Below, one piece after another: positions 40,681 through 52,500 of a DNA stretch of 64,000 nt. The notes beneath the pieces were generated by a model. That model was given only the letters and a program-made list of their open reading frames with translations, was not told the origin of the DNA and searched no databases. Positions within the stretch are counted from its first letter, which is position 1, and each line of letters starts with the position of its first letter. This DNA is from Zizania palustris (lineage: Eukaryota; Streptophyta; Magnoliopsida; Poales; Poaceae), in NCBI GenBank assembly GCA_019279435.1, contig JAAALK010000287.1:64049144-64113143 (forward strand), given 5' to 3'. The position numbers and the translations under genes are program-made.

Positions 40681-43035
40681 CTAAGTGACACGAGTAGTAG
40701 GCACAGTAAAAGCAGACGGTCTACGCACATAATAATCAGAATGATGCAAAGTGCGAGGTCTACCTACATGCTGTGAAAGAACAACATGTCGAGGTCTCCT
40801 ACTCTGACGAGGTACAAATCTGCTAGCCCGAGGTCTACCACCATATGGAACATGGTGAAGACCTCGAGGAGCAAAACCTCTCCGAGAAGCACGAGGAGCC
40901 TCAAAAGCAGGACGATAGTACATCTCAGACTCATGCATACCTAAAGATGGGTAATGCATGTCCTGGTAACTCATCGCCTGTGCGCGTCGCTCATCCTTGA
41001 TGCGACGGAAGCAGAACCCAACCAAATGACCCGCCCACTGACAATAAGAACAATGGAACACTCTCCTAGGGGCACTCTCATGGGTCACAGGAGCAACTCT
41101 CACGGGCTCCTTGGGTTTTCTATGAGTGGTTTTCTTGGGAGGATTTTTCTTGGCAGGAGGAGTGGTTTTCTTTGGTGGATGGGTAGGCTTTTTGGCTAAT
41201 GGGGTGTCTAACAGAGCTCTCTCTTTCTCTAGGGTGGTGGGAGAGGTAAAAACAGTTTTGTTTTCACTAAATGAAGGTATCCTCTCAAAACCCAAACCTA
41301 GAGCTACCCCTGCTCTGTCAGCACACATCTTGGTCTTGGCCAAGAGCAAATCCATCCTACCCTTTCCCTCAGTGCATTTATTAACCACGGAAAGAAGGTA
41401 TTCATTTTCGGACATGAGGTTTTCAGCTCGCTCTCTAACGGTGCCTAGCTGGTCCTTAGAACTACCGGCCCTCTCCAATCTAGCCTCCAAATCATGAACA
41501 TGCTTATCACGTAAATTAATGCTATCGCGTAATAAAGAGCAGTTCATGCAATCAATAACATCATGAGGCCTAGAATCCACCTCCAAAAGCTGCTTCTGTG
41601 CAGTCTCAAGCTCAGAAAGAGTTTGAGCATGAACAGAACGCAACTGAGCAAGCTCACTCATGACAACAGAACATGATTCACATTCAGCATCATCAAATTT
41701 AGACTTAAGCATGACATATTCAGTAGAAACATTTTCTAGCCTAAGTCTAAGGTCTTTTCTTTCTCTAGCGGCTTGCACAAGTAATCTATCCTGACCAAGC
41801 ACTACTTCATTCAGCTCATCTAATTTAATTAGTAGCTGGTCAGATGATAGGTTTACCTCAGATGAGTCAAGCTCATCGCCACTGTGATCGCTGTCGGCCA
41901 TGAAGCAAAGGCCGGTGAAGTCACGTCCCTTCTTGTCCTTCTTGTCCTCCTTCCTTGGGGACTCCTCCTCCTTAGAGCTCGACTCCTCAGTTGAGGACGT
42001 GTCGATGTCGCTGAGAGCAGCAACAAAGGCTCTGGAAGCGGCCTTGGCTACTTTCTTAGCCATCTTGCCGCGCTTGCCCTTCACAAAGGGCTTCCTCTCC
42101 TTTTTGTGGTATTTGGAGCGGTCACTCTCATCTCTCTTCTTGATCTTGGGGCAATTGGCCTTAATATGAGAGGTGTCGCCACATTCATAGCAACCACTAA
42201 AACCACTTCTCCTCTGATCCCGTCTCTCATGATGAAAGCGGGTGAACCTTCGGGCAATGAGAGCAAGCTCATCATCAGCTAGAGTGTCCACCTGCTCCTT
42301 TGTGACGGAGACCAGGGAGGACAAAGCAAAACCATCTGCAAGAACACAAGTGCCTGATGTGATTGGTTCTGCAGTGGTGCCACGGCTAGTGCTAGAAACC
42401 AATGCCAATGGCTGTGGCAAAGAGCTTCTGTGCACAGCAAGAGATGCCTTGGCAATCTCTGTGGACTTTAGCTTGCTAAAGAGTTCATCACAGGTTAGAG
42501 TGTCATAGCCTGTGGACTCTTCAATGCTGGATATCTTTACTTCCCATATGCTACGGTCAAGAGCATAGAGAAGCTTGATAGCCCTATCGTGATCACTGTA
42601 AGCAAGCGTCCCGTTGGACCGCAAGTTACTCACTATAGCATCAAAGCGCGAAAACATGGCATCTATAGATTCACCAGGTGCCTGCACAAACAGCTGATAC
42701 TGTTGGTTGTAGGTGCTTTGGCGCCTGGCCTTAATCTGTGTAGAGCCCTCATGAAAAATAGTGAGCGTTGTCCAAATCTCCCTAGCAGTCCTAAGGTGCT
42801 GCACCCTATCAAACTCACTCCGGCTCAAACCGATGAACAGTATATTTCTTGCCTTGGAATTGGCATTATACTGATCCTTCTCTGTTTGAGAGGTGCGAGT
42901 CTCAGGGATGGAGTATTGTGATTCCACAATCTCCCAAATTGCATTTCCTTGGCTTAACAAGTAAGCCTCCATGCGCACCTTCCAGTATGCGAAATCTGTC
43001 CCATCGAACAGAGGAATTTTACTGCCTCTATCCAT
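40681..43035 (-). CDS. gag: Gag of copia B, 784 aa, two zinc knuckles
   Basis: Capsid/nucleocapsid protein. UBN2-type N terminus (PLFDGTDFAYWKVRMEAYL). First CCHC knuckle CYECGDTSHIKANC near residue 282. A Lys-rich and then acidic linker follows, then a long coiled-coil-like region (about 390-560). A Lys/Pro-rich segment (PPKKTTPPAKKNPPKK) precedes a second CCHC knuckle, CSYCQWAGHLVGFC, near residue 661. The Arg-rich C terminus ends at TAG 40683-40681. A second in-frame TAG at 40614-40612 precedes the protease. Same architecture as Gag of copia A, but only distantly similar in sequence. Confidence 0.94.
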   Translation of the reverse strand: MDRGSKIPLFDGTDFAYWKVRMEAYLLSQGNAIWEIVESQYSIPETRTSQTEKDQYNANSKARNILFIGLSRSEFDRVQHLRTAREIWTTLTIFHEGSTQIKARRQSTYNQQYQLFVQAPGESIDAMFSRFDAIVSNLRSNGTLAYSDHDRAIKLLYALDRSIWEVKISSIEESTGYDTLTCDELFSKLKSTEIAKASLAVHRSSLPQPLALVSSTSRGTTAEPITSGTCVLADGFALSSLVSVTKEQVDTLADDELALIARRFTRFHHERRDQRRSGFSGCYECGDTSHIKANCPKIKKRDESDRSKYHKKERKPFVKGKRGKMAKKVAKAASRAFVAALSDIDTSSTEESSSKEEESPRKEDKKDKKGRDFTGLCFMADSDHSGDELDSSEVNLSSDQLLIKLDELNEVVLGQDRLLVQAARERKDLRLRLENVSTEYVMLKSKFDDAECESCSVVMSELAQLRSVHAQTLSELETAQKQLLEVDSRPHDVIDCMNCSLLRDSINLRDKHVHDLEARLERAGSSKDQLGTVRERAENLMSENEYLLSVVNKCTEGKGRMDLLLAKTKMCADRAGVALGLGFERIPSFSENKTVFTSPTTLEKERALLDTPLAKKPTHPPKKTTPPAKKNPPKKTTHRKPKEPVRVAPVTHESAPRRVFHCSYCQWAGHLVGFCFRRIKDERRAQAMSYQDMHYPSLGMHESEMYYRPAFEAPRASRRGFAPRGLHHVPYGGRPRASRFVPRQSRRPRHVVLSQHVGRPRTLHHSDYYVRRPSAFTVPTTRVT

Positions 43036-43085
43036 GTCGCCAAAAGATCACAAAACCGGTTAAGGTCAACTGGTGATCTTAACCT

Positions 43086-43098
43086 GGCTCTGATACCA
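43086..43098 (-). promoter_or_regulatory. Primer binding site of copia B
   Basis: TGGTATCAGAGCC on the - strand, two bases inside the 5' LTR (43101). Matches initiator methionine tRNA and fixes the orientation of the element. Confidence 0.93.
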
Positions 43099-43100
43099 AT

Positions 43101-45047
43101 TGTTGGACCGGAAACGGCGACCAGAGGGGGGGTGAATGGGAGCTTTTAAAATTTCGGGCTAAAAACTTAGCCTTCGGTTCAGTTCTGTCTCCTGCGGAAC
43201 AGGCTTCGAACACTATCTTCGAAGGTCTGGTTCGGAGGTACTTCGACACCTTCGAACACAGGCTTCGGAGGAGCAAACGTTCGAAGCCAAGAAGACTTCG
43301 CTCCACTCACAACCCTCGAAAATCTACTCTGCTAAGTCAGTGCAGGCTCCGCACACGAGGTGCTTCGAGCAGGCTTCGCACTTCACCCTTCGCAAGAGTG
43401 GACAGCCCTCTGAGGACTTCGACCAAGTACTTGGCAGCAGCAACTGGTGCTGGGCTTCGTACACGAAGGTCAACACGCACACAAACAGAATACACTAGGG
43501 GCTTCGACACAAGAAGCAAAACGGGCAACAATCAGGGCTTCGCTAGTAAGCAGCGAGGTCACGCCTCCTGTTACACAGAGCGAACGCAAACTGACAAAAC
43601 ACACCTCGCACAAAAAACAGGCTTCGCCTCAACAAGCTACGGTGCACTACAACAGGCGAGGTATGTAACGCGAGCTCAAGCAAAAAGCACAAAGAAGCAG
43701 GGCTTCGCCGCTTGAACAAGGAACACAAAAATGAACTCTCTGGATGTATTATAATCGAAGTATGTGGCTACAGGAGCTCAACAGAAAATGCTCAAAGTGT
43801 TAAATGTTACCTACCGAGCCCCCATATTTATAGCCCACAGTTTACCCAAAGGAATTGACTACACTACCCCTAGGGTTTACAAAAGATTTGTCTCTACAGA
43901 ACTAAGGGGTACAAAAGGTAGTCCACCTTTACTCTGGAGGCTTCTATGTCAGCTTTGCAGAGGGGGACAGTGTCAGCCTTTTATAGAACAGACAGTGTCA
44001 GCCTTTGCAGTCTTTGACCTTCTGGAATCCTCCCTTCGCACGCGAGGGTGCGGTAGCTTCGGTGAGAAGCCTTGAGCCTGTTGGCCTTCGCTTCACCGAA
44101 GTCAGCCTCCGATACAGTGACGGTTTTGAGCCGAAGCCGTCAAAGCTCTTGGGCCTTCGCACCAACACCTCCGGAGTGGACCACCACGGCTTCGCAGCTT
44201 CACCCAGCTCGAACTCCGTCAGTCCGTGTACCGAAGCCATGCAGGCCGAAGTACCTCAAGTCATCCTCACTCCGAAGCCCCACCTTTGGAGTTCCACCCT
44301 TCGAAGTCCCTCCTTCGTCCAAGGCCTCCGCATGAAGCATTCCATGAGCACTTCGTCGCAGTGTCTCTCCCCGAGCACACTCCTCGACGAGCCTCACCCG
44401 GACCATGCCTTCGATGCGCCTCGACTTCTGAGACCTTCGTCGGGTACCTTCGAATGTCTCCCTCCGGAGCACACTTCGAACACCTTGCCTCCGCAGAGGA
44501 CTTGATCCAACCAACTCCGAAGTCACTCCATTCGGAGTACCTTCGAAGTGCCTCACCTCCGAGGACTTTGTCTCGGAGTACCTTCAGTCGGAGCCACGCT
44601 CCGCACTCTCTGCCTTCACCTGGCACGCCTCGACCCGAGGACTGACCCGGACCACCTTCATAGCCACCGTGACGGAGCTCCCCGCTCCCCTGGCATCAGG
44701 CCTCCCGCTTGACCCAGGTTCACCTGCTGCGAACCTTGTCCGTTGCCTCCGAAGTCCCTGCGCACCACCGACAAACAGACAAGTGTATCCAGTACTCCGG
44801 AGACCTCTCCGGGTTAGCAACCTCCGGTACACACTCCGGTGTACCGCCCAAAGTACCGAACCCTTCGGTACACACCCAGTCATTGCGTACTGTCGGACCC
44901 CTCCGACGAGCACACTCCGCTGCACTACCTCCGAACACACTTCGGAGGTACCACCTCCGAACACCCTTCGGAGGTACCCTTCGAACAGAGGGTAAAATCC
45001 TGTCAATCACTCATCACAAAACAGCGAAACCAACCCTTGGTTTCTCA
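43101..45047 (-). repeat. 5' LTR of copia B (right copy on + strand)
   Basis: 1947 bp, equal in length to the left copy. TATAAATA (- strand) at 43832-43825. Differences to the left copy all lie in the part that corresponds to 35176 and beyond. Confidence 0.95.
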
Positions 45048-45910
45048 ATATGGTTGACACACCAGGATACCACCACGTGTTGCGCCCCCACACGCTAGGA
45101 GCCCACAAGATAGAGGCATAGACCACATAGATGAGTGTATTCATGCATTGTTTAGAGAGTGTTGTAACACCCTAGAATTTAAAAAGAATTAAAATAAAGG
45201 AAAAATATTATTAAATACATTTTTGGAATTTATAATTAAATAAAAACCCATAAAGAGCCCTATTAAAGTCAAACAGAGATAAATACTCAAAATCTGAAGC
45301 TGAAAATTTTATGAGATGAACTAGAGGCCAAGATATAATTTTAGGAATTTTTTCCAAATTTTTATCAACAGTGATTCAACCCTAAATCAAATATATGAAT
45401 TACTGGAATTATTTTAAATCAGAAAAGATTTTAAATCCATAATGACCGGCCAGCCCAGCCCAGCCGTAACTCACTGACCAGTGGGGCCCACTTGTCAGCG
45501 CCGCTTCCCTCCTCTCTCTCCCGTGCCCGTCCCCGCTCGGCCCCACATGGCAGCCACCCACATCCCTAACCCTCCCTCTGACCGACGGGGCCCGCCTGTC
45601 AGGCTTTCCTTTCTCGTTCACCCGTCGACAGGTGGGGGCCACCTGTCGGATCCATCTTCTCCGATGGAATCCCTCTCTCCCCTTTCCTTTCCCGGCGATC
45701 ACCTTCCATGTTTTCGCCGCCGGCCGCCCGATCTCATCGATCCGGTCCCGGATTCCTTTTCCCCGAACACCGGCGATCACCTTCCCCCTAATCCCCACGC
45801 GTCTTCGGCTTAGATAGCAAGCATGCGCGCACATGGAAGCCCGCCGGCGCAAAATAGGAATCCCCTCGGATCTCCACGGTTCCCTTCCGTTTGAACGACG
45901 GTGAAGCCCC

Positions 45911-46218
45911 TATTTAAACCCCCTCCGGTCACCGCTCGTTGCCCACACCGCCTTAGCGCAAGCCCTCGCTTTCTAGAGCTCCGGCGCAAAGTTTCGGCCT
46001 CTAGCTCTGCTCTGCCTCCAGCCACCGCTCGCCGACGATCGAGGCCACCGCTGCCCTCGCCATCGCCACCTACGTGACCGCAGTGAACCGCCCGTCCTCG
46101 GCCACGCCTTCGTCGGTCGAGAAGACCACCGGATCGCCTCGCCGCCGACGAACCCGAGGAGCTTCTTCGCCCCTCGTCGACGCCGGTCACCGTTAGCTCG
46201 TCTCCGCCGCCACCGCCG
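45911..46218 (+). promoter_or_regulatory. LTR promoter and AUG-free leader exon 1 of gypsy 2
   Basis: TATTTAA at 45911-45917 followed by 300 GC-rich bases without ATG, ending at GCCG|GTACG. The distance from TATA to donor is 308 bases, the same as in gypsy 1. Confidence 0.55.
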
Positions 46219-47052
46219 GTACGCCCAAGTTCCCCTCACGTCACTGGTTTCATTTTTGGCCTTAGCCTCGCTGTCCAACCCTCGCTGGCGCCGGAATTGC
46301 TCGCCGTAATGTCGCCGGAGCCGAGAACGAAGGGGGTACTCGACCCCTTAGCGCGTGTCGTGCCGGATCGCGCCGCGACCGCACGATCGCGATCGGAGGG
46401 CTAGGATTAAATCCCTTCGGGATTTAATCTGGGCCCTCGGATCTGGCCAAAGGGGTATCGAGGCCTCTCGGTCGTCGATCGTCACTTAACCCCCTGGATC
46501 GATCTGGTGTGTCCACGCATACCGGTTCGGTGCGATTTAATCTGAGCCGTCCGTTTTCACTTAAACGAACCCACCTCGCGCCTGTCCGCTTGATCTGGAT
46601 CGGATGATCCAGATCGATTCGGTTCACGTGCGCAGTCGCTGGTCCACCGTGGGCCTGGCTCACCATGGACCAGAGCCCATTTCCAGTTTAAATAAAAATC
46701 CAGAAAATAGTTTAAACTTTGAAAATTCATAACTTACTCATTTTAACTCCAAATTTCACCATTCAAATTTTGTTAAATTCAACATATTATTCTCTACACA
46801 TTAATGCCAAAAAACAGTATGTTACTGTTACCCAAAATATTCTTAATAAATAATTGAATAAAAACCCCTTAGTGTTAAAATTATTAATACAGAAAATAAA
46901 TTTGGAAAAACCCTAAAAAGTTAATCTTTACTGTTTTATACCAAACTTAAGAATATTAAAATATTAATTCACATAACCAACATGTATGTTTAGTATTTGG
47001 TGGATTTTTATCTGTTTATTGAATGTATTGTTTATTTTTCCATATCAAGAAG

Positions 47053-47118
47053 ACTACGAGTTCGTCGAGGAGCCGGAGTTCTACCCCGAGGTTCCTCCAT
47101 CCCCATTTGCTGATCAAG
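47053..47118 (+). other. Conserved 66-base LTR cassette of gypsy 2
   Basis: After ATCAAGAAG and before CAAG|GCAAGTCA. It reads EEPEFYPEVPPSPFA in the same frame as the gypsy 1 cassette. Differences to gypsy 1 are mostly third-base or conservative (Asp/Glu, Tyr/Phe). Confidence 0.5.
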
Positions 47119-48439
47119 GCAAGTCATCGACCACCCCTGTGGAAACAGTTGATCATGATTGAGCCCATGTTTTAATAAAGTATCGCTATAACTCATAGGT
47201 TAATATTGCATTAGTCAAATATCAAGCCTTACACTTATATTTATTAGATCCCCGTCCTTGTGTGCAAACCCAAGCCATGCTTATTGAGCCTTAACTCCTT
47301 GTCACTCTACTATAAAATTATTAGCTAGTGCCCAATGTACCGGCACAACTGCTATAGGATAAAAAGAATGAGTCGTAGATAGCTAGATTCTGTATATGAA
47401 TTTCCCCGTTATTCTCGTCTCTGGACTCTGTTGGAGTTGGCTAAGTTATAAGTATGGTGGGTTCCAGGTGCAAGCTCGGGCATTGGTTTGTCGCACCCGG
47501 GGCACTATAAGGACCGGTCTGCGGGATCTGTTGCAAAGCACTTCCGTACCAACCACAAGTCTAATGGGTAAGTCCTAACTGGAAGTATGGAATACTCCGA
47601 CTCGATGCACCATAGTGGAGGGGGCAAGGGGCAAGCCTGCGGGCGACTTGTACCGATGAGTCTCAAGGGGGGTATGGTGGGGCTCCGACGCATCGGGACA
47701 CCATATGAAACCTATAAGAGGGTGCTGTTGAGTCGGGGAGGACTATATGGAAGGTTTTGCCACGAGTTCCCGTGAAATGGGTCATCTCGTTACACTTTGG
47801 TGTAGGTGATGAGTGCGTGCCTTGTGGGTACAGTGGTACATCTCTGATCAGAGTAATTTAATCTTTTCGAAAAGCCGAGCCCACGGTCAAGGGCGGGTTG
47901 TGTGACTACTCGCAGTTAGTTTACAATTGTTTGAATGGTTGAGTTATTCATGGCATGTAAGGACTGTTGAGCGAGGTGGGGCTGACTGTACCCCTCGAGT
48001 TAGAAGATGATGATGCATACACATGTTTACGTTTCAGTACTAATAAATTGTTCAAATTAAATTGCTTGACAAATTACTCGCTTCCGCAAAACTAGCCACT
48101 ATCTCCCTTGTTATTACCTTGCATTATATTTGCATTCGGTGGCTTGCTGAGTACTCCTGTACTCACCCCGTTGACTTATCCCATCAGAGCCCGTCTACTA
48201 CGAGGAGGATGCAGGTCTGGAGTAGCGACCCAGTCAAGGCGAGACTGGAAGGAGGCGTTCATCTAGGACCCTTATTTTATTAGTTTCTCTTCACCTTTAT
48301 CCACTTTTGTATTAATGCAGTCTACGGACCATGAATGATTGCCTGTATTGTACGAGGTCGCATGATGAACGTCTTGTTTTATTGATTTTCTATGGAATTT
48401 CAATAAAGTCCTGATTTATTAAATCGGGGCGTGACAAGA

Positions 48440-48451
48440 TGGTATCAGAGC
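48440..48451 (+). promoter_or_regulatory. Primer binding site of gypsy 2
   Basis: TGGTATCAGAGC three bases after the 5' LTR; identical in position and sequence to gypsy 1. Confidence 0.93.
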
Positions 48452-48571
48452 CGACTTGACTGTAGGAAGCCAAACAGACCTGACCTTAGGACTTATATTA
48501 ACTATATTTTCTTACAAAACTGTTTATCTTCTCATCTTCCAAGGTTTCACAAAAATCTCTCTCTTTTGTAG

Positions 48572-49384
48572 ATGCCGGTCCATACCATGAGCGGGACTCT
48601 TCGTGACGAGGCCGGATTCATCCGAGAGCTTCGCGTGCTCGTCGACTTCTTGGGATTTCCCCATGAGCCCGCGTTCCACGGGATCTTTCCCGATGCGAGC
48701 GAGAGCTACTGCGAGGTCACGGTTGTTATCCGCCCCTCCCCCATGCAGCCACCCTTCTACACCCATGGAGTCGGAGGACCTTCCTTCGTGGTGGCCAGCC
48801 AGCGCGCCGCTCTTCAGGCCCTCGCCGAACTTCGACTGGTCTACGACTGCCACCTCCGCGACACCATCTACCGCTTCATGCCCATGCGTACACCCGGGAG
48901 TCACCGCAGCATCTACATCAGCTCCCTCACGCAGAGCAACTCCGCCATCGCATGCACCATGAGACTTCAGGAGGCCATGGACAACCTCCACACCGAGGCC
49001 ATCCTTGATGCAGACAGCCAGCATGACACGATCGACTTCTACCGCCATACCTCGGAGAACCTGAACCGTGAGAATGCAGAACTCCGTCGGCAAGTGCAGC
49101 AGAACCCCCAATTGACCCTCGAGGTAGAGGAGTTGAGGCGTCAGAACGAGCTTCTACGCCAAGGCGCCATGGTCAATACCCAGCTCCGCCAGCAGCTCAA
49201 GGACCTGAAGAAGGACATTGAGGAGATCGCACCTCTTCCACCTCGCAAGAGGAAATCCCTTCGGATCCCCACCGTGAGGCCCAAGAGGATTTTCCGCAGC
49301 GCACCTCCCGCCGGACCTTCCAGTTCCACCTCCCCGGCCGTCTCCATCGAGCCCGTGATCGAGCCATCCCCTGAGCTACCATAG
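48572..49384 (+). CDS. ORF0 of gypsy 2, 270 aa, unknown function
   Basis: Homologous to ORF0 of gypsy 1: shared FIRELRVLVDFLGFPHEPAF-like start, GGPSFVVASQRAALQALAELR, MRTPGSHRSIY, a coiled coil (about residues 128-220, richer in Asn/Gln than gypsy 1), and PPRKRKS plus VRPKR before a Ser/Pro tail. The ORF is complete although the following gag has nonsense codons. The ATG follows TCTCTCTCTTTTGTAG, a strong 3' splice site. No enzyme motif recognised. Confidence 0.88.
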   Translation: MPVHTMSGTLRDEAGFIRELRVLVDFLGFPHEPAFHGIFPDASESYCEVTVVIRPSPMQPPFYTHGVGGPSFVVASQRAALQALAELRLVYDCHLRDTIYRFMPMRTPGSHRSIYISSLTQSNSAIACTMRLQEAMDNLHTEAILDADSQHDTIDFYRHTSENLNRENAELRRQVQQNPQLTLEVEELRRQNELLRQGAMVNTQLRQQLKDLKKDIEEIAPLPPRKRKSLRIPTVRPKRIFRSAPPAGPSSSTSPAVSIEPVIEPSPELP

Positions 49385-49569
49385 ACGTAGTACTTACGAT
49401 TGATTGTTTCCTTTAATTTGTTTTGGATTGTATGACCACCCTTGTCTAAAATAAGGCATGAGTGAAGAACTAAATAAAAGACAATAAATGTAATCGCAAG
49501 AACGACCTTTTTAAATAAAGTTTAGCAGTGTTCCCCCTTTAAAGATATTGTTATTTTGGAAACCTCAGG

Positions 49570-52500
49570 ATGTCGAACAACCAAGGCTCCGACGTTCCTC
49601 AGAACGGAGGAGATAATGGGAACCTGCCTCAGTGGGGAGCAACTGGGCAAAGGCAAGCCCCGGTTGCCAATCACCCCACTCTAGCCGAGATGATGGCCAC
49701 GCAAAACTAGCTGGTCTCAGCCCTTCTGAACCAGATGCAGCAGCAACAGTAGCATATGCAAGAACAGCAGGCTCATCTCTTCCGCCTCCACCAACAGCCC
49801 GAGCTGCCACGACCCACCACTCCAGCTCCCGCTCCCGCTCCCGCCTCTCAACTCTCGGAGTTCCTCCGAGTCCGTCCACCGACCTTCTCGAGCACCACCA
49901 ACCCCATGGAGGCTGGGGATTGGTTGAGGACCATCGAGAAAAAGCTCGACCTCCTGACCTGCACTGAGCAGGAGAGGGTGGCCTTCACCACCCACCAGCT
50001 CCAGGGTCCCGCCACAGAGTGGTGGGACAATCTGCGCGAGACCTTGCCCGAGGGACACGTCCATACTTGGGCGGAGTTCTTGGCTGCTCTCCGTGCCGCT
50101 CATATCCCTGACGGCATTATAGCTCAGAAGCAACAAGAGTTTAGGGACCTGCAGCAGGGGAGCAGGTCCGTAACTGAATATTTGCATGAGTTCAACCGAA
50201 TGGCCAGGTACGCACCTGAGGAGGTCCGTACAGATGCGTCCAGGCAGGCTAAGTTCCTCCGGGGACTGAAGGATGAGCTGTCCCTACAGCTTATCTCCGG
50301 AGATTTCGCCAACTTCCAAAAGTTGGTGAACAAAGCTATTATTCAGGAGACCCAGCAGAATAAGGTCGACTTGAAAAAGAAGAGGATGATTGCCTTTAGG
50401 CAAAATCAAGGCATGGCTCAGAGGCCCCGTTTCACCCCTCCTCCACCAGCACCACAGTACCACCCCCGCCTGGTATATCGTCCGACACCACCTGCCGCCA
50501 ACACCGGAGCCGGACAACCTCGCCCCCGCTCCTGCCGCACCAGCCGCCCCGGCTAAGAAGGTAGAGGTTTTGCGAGATAGGCACGGCAAGCCTGTGGTAT
50601 GTTTCAACTGCCACCAAGAGGGGCACTACTCTCACCAGTGCCCTCATCCCAAGCGTACCCAAGGCGTCACATCGAACCCCGCCGTCCGCGCCAAAGTCAA
50701 CCACGTCACCGCCGAAGAAGCCCAGGCCGCCCCGAAAATTGTCATGGGTAAGTTTATGGTACATTCATCACTTGTAGTGGTATTATTTGACACCGGAGCT
50801 ACACACTCCTTTATATCGACTACTTTTGTGGAAAGAAATGCCCTGGACATAAGTGAACTACCCAGACCAGTATTAATAGCTACCACGGGCAAGCAAACCC
50901 TCGCCTATTCCTTTAGTCCAAGGGTATGGGTAGATATCCAAGGCACGATATTGTGGGCTGACCCCATTCTAATAGAATGCCAAGGTTTGGATCTCATTCT
51001 AGGGATGGATTGGTTAAATAAACACCAAGGAGTAATAGAATGTGCCCAGAGAAAAGTGACTGTGACCAGTGAAGAAGGGACTGCCGTCACATTCCAGATG
51101 CCAAGCATGAAGACCGGAAGACCAAGACTACATCAGATTACCTTGGAGGAAATACCAGTAGTCAGTGAATACCCGGACGTATTCCCAAAGGATTTACCAG
51201 GGATGCCACCCAAGAGGGACATCGAGTTCAGGATTGATTTGGTACCCGGGACTACCCCTATTTACAAACGACCATACCGGATGGCCGCTAATGAGCTAGC
51301 TGAGATGAAGCAGCAGTTGGAGGATCTCGAGAGGAAAGGCTACATCAGACCAAGTACATCACCATGGGGTGCCCCCGTCATCTTCGTCGAGAAGAAAGAA
51401 GACAAGGCTAAGCGTATGTGTGTGGATTACCGCGCTTTGAATGAAGTAACCATCAAGAATAAGTACCCGTTGCCTCGGATCGATGATCTCTTTGACCAGC
51501 TAAAGGGAGCTACGGTATTCTCAAAGATCGACCTGCGGTCTGGATATCATCAGTTAAGGATTCGAGAAGAGGATATACCCAAGACGGCTTTTACCACCCG
51601 TTATGGATTATATGAGTGTACGGTTATGTCCTTTGGATTGACCAACGCCCCTGCATTCTTCATGAACATGATGAACAAGGTGTTTATGGAGTATTTGGAC
51701 AAATTCATCGTGGTCTTTATAGACGACATCCTCATTTATTCCAAGGACCAGAAAGAGCACGAGACTCACCTCTGGTTAACCTTAGGCAAGCTAAGGGAAC
51801 ACCAGTTATATGCCAAGTACAACAAGTGCAAATTTTGGACAGCGGAAGTGAAGTTCCTTGGACACATTATCTCTGCACAAGGCATTGCAGTAGATCCTGC
51901 CACCGTGGAAGCAGTTACAGATTGGTTGCCACCCACGAACGCATCTGAGATACGAAGTTTTCTGGGCTTAGCCGGATATTATCGGAGATTCATTGAGAAT
52001 TTTTCTAAGATAGCCAAGCCAATGACCAAGTTATTACAGAAAGGAGAGAAGTTTGAATGGACTCCCGAATGCGAGGAAAGTTTTCGCACCCTCAAGACCC
52101 GTCTGGTGTCAGCACCCATACCGACCCTACCCGATATCCGGAAAGACTTCCATGTCTATTGCGACGCATCTCGCCAAGGATTGGGATGTGTTCTTATGCA
52201 AGATGGAAAGGTTATCTCTTATGCCTCTCGTCAGTTGAGACCTCATGAGTTGAACTACCCGACCCACGATTTGGAATTAGCCGCTGTAGTGCACGCCCTT
52301 AAGATATGGAGGCATTATTTGGTCGGAAATCGCTGTGAGATCTTTACGGATCACAAGAGCTTGAAGTACATCTTCACACAGCTAGACCTTAATCTGAGGC
52401 AAAGACGATGGTTGGAATTAATAAAGGACTATGATTTAGGTATCCACTACCACCCCGGAAAAGCAAATGTGGTAGCCGATGCATTAAGTCGCAAGGGATA

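Larger units (their letters stand above)
34345..45047 (-). mobile_element. Copia element B (Sirevirus-like), complete, young
   Basis: Two LTRs of identical length (1947 bp) flank gag and pol on the - strand. A perfect 5-bp target duplication, ATATG, lies at 34340-34344 and 45048-45052. By eye the LTRs differ at about 15 positions (about 0.8 percent), so the insertion is recent. It interrupts the gag of the outer gypsy element. Confidence 0.96.
45163..48436 (+). repeat. 5' LTR of gypsy 2
   Basis: TGTAACACCC...GGGGCGTGACA borders. Contains TATTTAA (45911-45917), donor CCG|GTACGC (46219), the 66-base cassette (47053-47118) and the CACCCGG hairpin block (about 47460-47510, one mismatch). Confidence 0.95.
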
